Source: CAYFFO01 sp964342485 (lineage in GTDB: Bacteria > Chloroflexota > Dehalococcoidia > Lucifugimonadales > CAJWER01). Taken from it: a DNA stretch of 10,203 bases. The notes beneath the pieces are model-generated. The model ran no database searches. It worked only from the letters and a program-made list of their open reading frames with translations, and was not told the DNA's origin. This document shows positions 7,243-10,203 of this stretch, piece after piece (the stretch's first letter is position 1; each line of letters begins with the position of its first letter). Position numbers and translations under genes: made by a program. Location of the stretch: positions 1-10,203 of the forward strand of contig CAYFFO010000047.1 of the NCBI GenBank assembly GCA_964342485.1, read 5' to 3'.

Positions 7243-7251
7243 AGTATAGCA
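7243..7251 (-). promoter_or_regulatory. Possible extended -10 promoter of the importer operon
   Basis: On the minus strand, TGCTATACT contains a 5/6 match to TATAAT preceded by the TGn extension, which can compensate for a missing -35. Transcription from about 7236 would give a leader of roughly 100 nt before ATG 7138. The leader carries the small palindrome GTGTTTACAC (7194-7203). No clear -35 is present. Confidence 0.28.
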
Positions 7252-7301
7252 ACTTGTACCTCATGGTTACTAGTATTTATATAACACTATTTATCAAGGA
7301 A

Positions 7302-7321
7302 TTTAAATGATTTGATTTAAA
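7302..7321. promoter_or_regulatory. 20-bp inverted repeat in the divergent intergenic region
   Basis: TTTAAAT (7302-7308) and ATTTAAA (7315-7321) are perfect 7-bp arms around a 6-nt spacer GATTTG. The centre lies between the importer operon and the isomerase-like gene, upstream of the candidate promoters of both. This is where a shared operator would be expected. The AT-only arms make chance occurrence fairly likely. Confidence 0.28.
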
Positions 7322-7357
7322 CCTTGTCATATATATAAGATAGGGTTCATAACTCAG

Positions 7358-7363
7358 TATAAT
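7358..7363 (+). promoter_or_regulatory. Possible -10 element for the isomerase-like gene
   Basis: A perfect TATAAT about 54 nt before the GTG start at 7417, but with no recognisable -35 at the right distance. An alternative is TTGTCA (7324-7329) with CATAAC (7348-7353), 18 nt apart. Either would give a leader of about 45-60 nt ending in the strong AGGAG at 7407-7411. Confidence 0.3.
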
Positions 7364-7416
7364 ATTCCTAAATACATTAAATATCCAAGGATTCCGATCA
7401 AGTTATAGGAGATATC

Positions 7417-8343
7417 GTGAAAATAGCTTATGCATTTCGTCGCAGTGTTTACTATCCATATCACGGAAATCCGCGATTGCTACCCGATAAGAAAATCCTA
7501 CCATCTTTCTTTTCAAAAATACGGGAGATCGGATTTGAAGGGATTGAGCTCAGCATAGACATGCTCGGAGGTTTAGGCGCAACAGAAAAATCTGTCGGGA
7601 AAATGCGTCTTGAATTGGAACAATATGGCGTTCCTTGTATAGCAGTACGGGGAGGGGGAGGATTTTCTCAACCAAATGTCTCTAGCCAAAATCATAAAAT
7701 TCTTGAAAAAACTATTGAAGTAGCACACTGGATGGGTGCCGAAACTGTTAACACAACTATGTCCACATTACCAAGAAATAGCAACAAATCAGGTTCCTTC
7801 GTAGGTGAATCTATATCCCAAGGATCAAGTCGTATGGCATCATCTGACGATTTCAACAGGACCGGAGATGTATTGAGTGAAATTGGTGAAATTGCCGGAA
7901 ATAAAGACGTCTATATAACCATTGAGGTTCATCAACATTCTATTGTTGATAACAGTTGGTCAGCCCTTCATCTTTTGGAACTAATAGATAGTCCAAACAT
8001 CTTTTTAAATCCAGATCTTGGAAATATTTACTGGTGTTACGATATCCCGGAAGAGTCAACAGAAGACGCTATAGTAGCACTTGCTCCATATTCACGATAC
8101 TGGCATTGTAAAAATTTAAAGAGGGTATATATCCCTGAAAATGAACACTCGATATTTCTAAGGACTGCTCTTCCAGACGGAGACATAGACTACCGTTTTG
8201 CTATAACCGCAATGAAAGAAGCAGGGTTCGACGATTATTTAGCCATCGAAGGAGCTATGGAAGGTGACCAGTTAACAGCAGACAGTAAATCATACGATTA
8301 TGTTACCCAGATACTAAATGAATTAGACATCTCCCAGAACTGA
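7417..8343 (+). CDS. Sugar phosphate isomerase/epimerase-like TIM barrel protein (xylose isomerase-like, AP endonuclease 2 family)
   Basis: This 308-residue, probably cytosolic enzyme is of the divalent-metal TIM barrel family that isomerises or epimerises sugars, inositols or hydroxy-acids. Strand 1 begins MKIAYAF, followed by IREIGFEGIELSIDMLG (35-51), the usual second strand. Candidate metal ligands are spaced as in the family: E170 in TIEVHQHS, D200 in LNPDLGN, H230 in WHCKNL and E278 in AIEGAM. H172 may contact substrate. GNIYWCYDIPEE and the product-shielding loop LPDGDIDYRFAITAMKEAGF (252-271) match this group. The start is GTG at 7417, well supported by AGGAG 5 nt upstream and by strand 1 starting at residue 2. 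The gene stands alone, divergent from the importer operon, with 191 bp to tRNA-Gly. The actual substrate is unknown; members include inosose dehydratase, hydroxypyruvate isomerase and ketose 3-epimerases, and none can be preferred here. Confidence 0.88.
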   Translation: MKIAYAFRRSVYYPYHGNPRLLPDKKILPSFFSKIREIGFEGIELSIDMLGGLGATEKSVGKMRLELEQYGVPCIAVRGGGGFSQPNVSSQNHKILEKTIEVAHWMGAETVNTTMSTLPRNSNKSGSFVGESISQGSSRMASSDDFNRTGDVLSEIGEIAGNKDVYITIEVHQHSIVDNSWSALHLLELIDSPNIFLNPDLGNIYWCYDIPEESTEDAIVALAPYSRYWHCKNLKRVYIPENEHSIFLRTALPDGDIDYRFAITAMKEAGFDDYLAIEGAMEGDQLTADSKSYDYVTQILNELDISQN

Positions 8344-8534
8344 TCAAATACAACCTTAGACTATTCACAAATAAAATTTATCACCACAAAATTAAAAACG
8401 AGATATTAGCATTGATAAAGCAAAAGATAGCCTGCTAATTCAGCAAAGTGTTAAGTCGTTTTCAAAACCTGCTTAGAATAAATATCCATATCCTCTAGAT
8501 TTAGGTTGTAATATCGTAGATAATGAATACATGA

Positions 8535-8609
8535 GCGGGAGTAACTCAGCGGTAGAGTTCCTGCCTTCCAAGCAGGATGTCGCCGGTTCGAATCCGGTCT
8601 CCCGCTCCA
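8535..8609 (+). tRNA. trnG: tRNA-Gly(UCC) with encoded CCA
   Basis: The acceptor stem GCGGGAG pairs with CTCCCGC, and the D arm is ACTC/GAGT. The anticodon stem CCTGC/GCAGG encloses the loop CTTCCAA with anticodon TCC, which reads GGA (Gly). The T arm is GCCGG-TTCGAAT-CCGGT. All stems pair. The discriminator T is at 8606 and the 3' CCA is encoded at 8607-8609. A GATAAT (8519-8524) 11 nt before the 5' end may be its -10, with no clear -35. The 191-bp spacer before it (8344-8534) holds no gene that I can support. Confidence 0.98.
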
Positions 8610-8636
8610 TATAATAAACAACTGCCACATCTATCA

Positions 8637-8656
8637 TTAAGATTGAAAAATCTTGA
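8637..8656 (+). other. Small hairpin with GAAA tetraloop downstream of tRNA-Gly
   Basis: AAGATT and AATCTT form a perfect 6-bp stem around a GAAA loop, extended by one G-U and one A-T pair to 8 bp. It sits 28 nt after the tRNA and about 30 nt before the LLM gene start. GNRA loops are stable, so it may help process or terminate the tRNA transcript, but no T-tract follows, so it is not a standard intrinsic terminator. Confidence 0.35.
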
Positions 8657-8668
8657 ACTTCGCCCAAT

Positions 8669-8674
8669 TATAAA
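8669..8674 (+). promoter_or_regulatory. Possible -10 giving an almost leaderless LLM-oxidoreductase transcript
   Basis: TATAAA (5/6) ends 11 nt before the ATG at 8686. Initiation 6-8 nt downstream would leave only a few untranslated bases, which agrees with the absence of any Shine-Dalgarno. The best -35-like hexamer, TTGAAA (8643-8648), is 20 nt away, longer than usual, so the call is weak. Co-transcription with tRNA-Gly is the alternative. Confidence 0.28.
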
Positions 8675-8685
8675 AGACTACACAC

Positions 8686-9609
8686 ATGAAGTTTACCGTT
8701 AGCTTACCCATAGGTGGCCCAATCCACAATGTGTCTGAAATAAGTACATTGGCAACTAGAGCTGATCAGCTTGGTTTTGATGCAGTTACGGCTAGCGAAA
8801 GAATAATAATGCCCCGAAACATAAAATCTAAATATCCCTACGGACCTAAAGGCAAAATACCAGGAGTTGGTACTAGTCAAAACACCCTCGAACTCTTATC
8901 TGTTATGAGCTATATTGCAGCAAAAACAAAGAATATAAGCCTAGTACCAACAGTAATCGTGTTACCTTACCGAAATCCGATAATAGCCGCCAAAATATTA
9001 GCCACTATTGACCAACTTTCTAATGGAAGATTAGTTGTAGGCTGTGGTGTTGGTTGGAATCTTGAAGAAGCACAAACATTGATGGTACCAACGCCATTTA
9101 ACAAACGTGGAAATGTTAGCGATGAATACATAATGGCATGGAAAGAACTTTGGTCTAAAGAAAACCCTGATTTTCGCGGCGAATTCTTGGAAATATATAA
9201 CGTTGACTTTGCTCCCAAAACGGTTCAACAACCAAGTCCACCGTTTTGGGCAGGTGGTGAAAGTCCTGCTGCAATTCGCAGAGCTGCTCAACTTTGTGAC
9301 GGATGGTTGCCTTCAGATTCTAATCCGTTATACCCCTTAAATACTGCTGAACTTTTTAAAATTGCCGTTTACAAGTTAAGGAATATACTTGAAGATCAAA
9401 ACCGAAACCCATACGATTTTGTGATCAGGTTTGGAGCAGTTCCATGGGATGGAGACATCAGAAAAACTGAGATGATTACAGATTCAATCCGGTTTTGGTC
9501 AAAAATTGGGGTTACACACCAGAGCCTTGAACTGTCCGGTTCACTTTCGGAAAAACTTGAACTTTTAGACAGCTTCGCTTCAGAGATATTTCCACTAGTA
9601 AATGACTGA
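8686..9609 (+). CDS. LLM-class flavin-dependent oxidoreductase, probably F420-dependent (Rv2161c-like)
   Basis: This 307-residue, luciferase-like monooxygenase-family TIM barrel has the usual length for the single-subunit F420 or FMN members. The N-terminus MKFTVSLPIGGP is strand 1. ADQLGFDAVTASERIIMP (26-43) is the second strand, with the Asp/Ser/Glu pocket. YIAAKTKNISLVPTVIVLPY (76-95) and the cofactor-contacting IDQLSNGRLVVGCGVGW (108-124) are family hallmarks. RGNVSDEYIMAWKELW (141-156), the insertion PFWAGGESPAAIRRAAQLCDG (186-206), and the region RFGAVPWDG follow. The SxGR-GVGxGW block and the WAGGESPAA segment favour the F420-dependent Rv2161c-like group over FMN luciferases. It would reduce or oxygenate a small molecule in the cytosol; the substrate is unknown. 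ATG 8686 has no Shine-Dalgarno, but the fold starts at residue 2. It lies 76 bp after tRNA-Gly, same strand, and converges on the gene at the right edge. Confidence 0.9.
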   Translation: MKFTVSLPIGGPIHNVSEISTLATRADQLGFDAVTASERIIMPRNIKSKYPYGPKGKIPGVGTSQNTLELLSVMSYIAAKTKNISLVPTVIVLPYRNPIIAAKILATIDQLSNGRLVVGCGVGWNLEEAQTLMVPTPFNKRGNVSDEYIMAWKELWSKENPDFRGEFLEIYNVDFAPKTVQQPSPPFWAGGESPAAIRRAAQLCDGWLPSDSNPLYPLNTAELFKIAVYKLRNILEDQNRNPYDFVIRFGAVPWDGDIRKTEMITDSIRFWSKIGVTHQSLELSGSLSEKLELLDSFASEIFPLVND

Positions 9610-9616
9610 ACATCCA

Positions 9617-9647
9617 TTTTGGATCAACTAGATTATCAATCCCAAAA
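9617..9647. terminator. Weak stem-loop between convergent genes
   Basis: TTTTGGAT (9617-9624) pairs with ATCCCAAAA (9639-9647) through eight pairs and one bulged C, with a 14-nt loop. It lies just after the LLM gene stop and before the end of the converging gene. No run of T follows on either strand, so a terminator role is only possible. The rest of the 91-bp gap shows nothing. Confidence 0.2.
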
Positions 9648-9700
9648 GTGCAATGTTTCAAACTACTAATCTTTACTCCCAATTTAATAATCAGGATTAC

Positions 9701-10203
9701 TCAACTAAACTGGAATCCATAGATTTTCGTATCATAAGCTCTTATCTTTAGATGTATCGGTTTTCCTGCCAGTTTAGAAACATCCGAGTTACCATTAAAT
9801 GTTATAAGCATTCTTACTGAATTTCCATTTAATTTATCGCATTCATCAATTCCAAAACCATCAGGTACGGTACCATCAGAATTGATAAATCCAACTGATG
9901 CAAATCCACCAGCACCTGTATCAATATTTAATTCTAATTTTGCTCCATCAAATATTACAGGAGGAGTTAGCAATTCTCCTCCGTGATAAGGCATGTCTGC
10001 AGAAATAAATCCGTCCAACCGAGATTTGTTGAGATATAACCCATATTTAACGCGATCTGAATCGATATCAAATTGATGGGAATGGTTTCTGTTAGATCCA
10101 GAACAGTAATTCCATAATTCATCTTTAACCCTAATAAATCCTGGAGCTGTGTATAACTGCCTGGACCTGGATCCTCCAGATAGTCCGACACGTAGGAATG
10201 GCT
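9701..10203 (-). CDS. C-terminal part of a large, probably secreted glycosidase/sialidase-like protein, 5' end beyond the window
   Basis: The minus-strand frame ending in TGA at 9701-9703 stays open to the window edge, giving 166 C-terminal residues with no start. Towards the edge it reads RQLYTAPGFIRVKDELWNYC, then SRLDGFISADMPYHGGELLT. A beta-sandwich-like domain follows, with LELNIDTGAGG, GFGIDECDKLNGNS, GNSDVSKLAGKPIHLKIRA and the terminal YGFQF. From memory, this ending (DGF-S-AD, GGEL-T-P, SDVS-LAGKP, L-F-F) is shared by large planctomycete and Chloroflexota proteins with glycosyl hydrolase family 32/43-like or sialidase-like propellers. That assignment is inference. The catalytic part lies outside. 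Short starts such as TTG 10018 would truncate the conserved region and are not used. It converges on the LLM oxidoreductase gene. Confidence 0.72.
   Translation of the reverse strand, partial: PFLRVGLSGGSRSRQLYTAPGFIRVKDELWNYCSGSNRNHSHQFDIDSDRVKYGLYLNKSRLDGFISADMPYHGGELLTPPVIFDGAKLELNIDTGAGGFASVGFINSDGTVPDGFGIDECDKLNGNSVRMLITFNGNSDVSKLAGKPIHLKIRAYDTKIYGFQFS

Noticed and set aside
7139..7416. Cobalamin riboswitch upstream of the importer
   Set aside because: No B12-box-like sequence and no stable multi-stem structure could be found by eye in the region, and the predicted leader of about 100 nt is too short for a typical one.
8344..8534. Terminator or small gene between the isomerase-like gene and tRNA-Gly
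   Set aside because: Only a 5-bp TTAGC/GCTAA pairing with a long loop was seen, with no T-tract and no frame with coding character.
8473..8667. Minus-strand 64-codon frame containing ERETGFEPATSCLEGRNSTA
   Set aside because: It runs antisense across tRNA-Gly. The peptide is the familiar artefact of translating the complement of this tRNA, common in databases as a false hypothetical protein.
8967..9291. Minus-strand frames inside the LLM oxidoreductase gene
   Set aside because: They are shadows of a well-conserved coding sequence, with no protein-family features of their own.
9967..10191. Minus-strand 74-codon frame near the right edge
   Set aside because: It lies in a different frame over the real gene; the correct frame from 10203 to 9701 is continuous and shows conserved motifs, so neither a second gene nor a frameshift is needed.
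1..10203. CRISPR array, insertion sequence, prophage or toxin-antitoxin locus
   Set aside because: No regularly spaced repeats, transposase motifs, terminal inverted repeats or paired small genes were seen on either strand; the tRNA genes show no adjacent att-like duplications within the window.

Overview
The window is bacterial chromosomal DNA: AT-rich, densely packed single-copy metabolic genes, standard genetic code, and two tRNA genes. Several features together suggest an uncultured marine-type Chloroflexota lineage such as SAR202: an F420-dependent LLM oxidoreductase, a xylose-isomerase-like TIM barrel protein, L-2-hydroxyglutarate oxidase, and a lipoprotein binding-protein ABC importer in a low-GC genome. 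That placement rests on gene content and protein style, not on a marker gene, and is tentative. A run of exactly 100 N at 6871-6970 marks a scaffold join, so the sequence is a draft (probably metagenome or single-cell) assembly.

Layout. The left edge cuts a minus-strand tRNA-Gln(CUG), whose promoter lies back to back with that of a plus-strand LON substrate-binding-domain protein (222-866). Converging on the latter is a PLP-dependent fold-type I aminotransferase (882-2084, minus), preceded by an AlaX-type alanyl-tRNA editing protein (2241-2960, minus). The editing gene is divergent from lhgO, L-2-hydroxyglutarate oxidase (3109-4314, plus). Next comes a minus-strand three-gene importer operon: binding lipoprotein (6025-7138, broken by the N run), FecCD-type permease (5047-6018) and ATPase (4406-5050). 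It is compact, with a 6-nt gap and then a 4-nt overlap. Divergent from it is a sugar-phosphate isomerase/epimerase-like TIM barrel protein (7417-8343), followed by tRNA-Gly(UCC) and an LLM-class flavin/F420 oxidoreductase (8686-9609). The right edge cuts a minus-strand protein that resembles the C-terminal domain of a secreted glycosidase- or sialidase-like protein.

How the genes relate. The only clear functional unit is the importer for an iron-siderophore, heme or cobalamin-type ligand. The other genes appear to be single transcription units for amino-acid and 2-oxoacid metabolism, translation quality control and carbohydrate or xenobiotic catabolism. No mobile element, CRISPR array, prophage or defence locus was seen.

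Nothing here is strong evidence for an undescribed system. The points worth a second look are the Asp that replaces the usual zinc-ligand Cys in the AlaX protein, a perfect 19-bp inverted repeat inside its promoter, a repeat-flanked assembly gap inside the binding protein, and an apparently almost leaderless LLM gene behind tRNA-Gly. All promoter calls are by-eye matches to a sigma-70-like consensus and are provisional.
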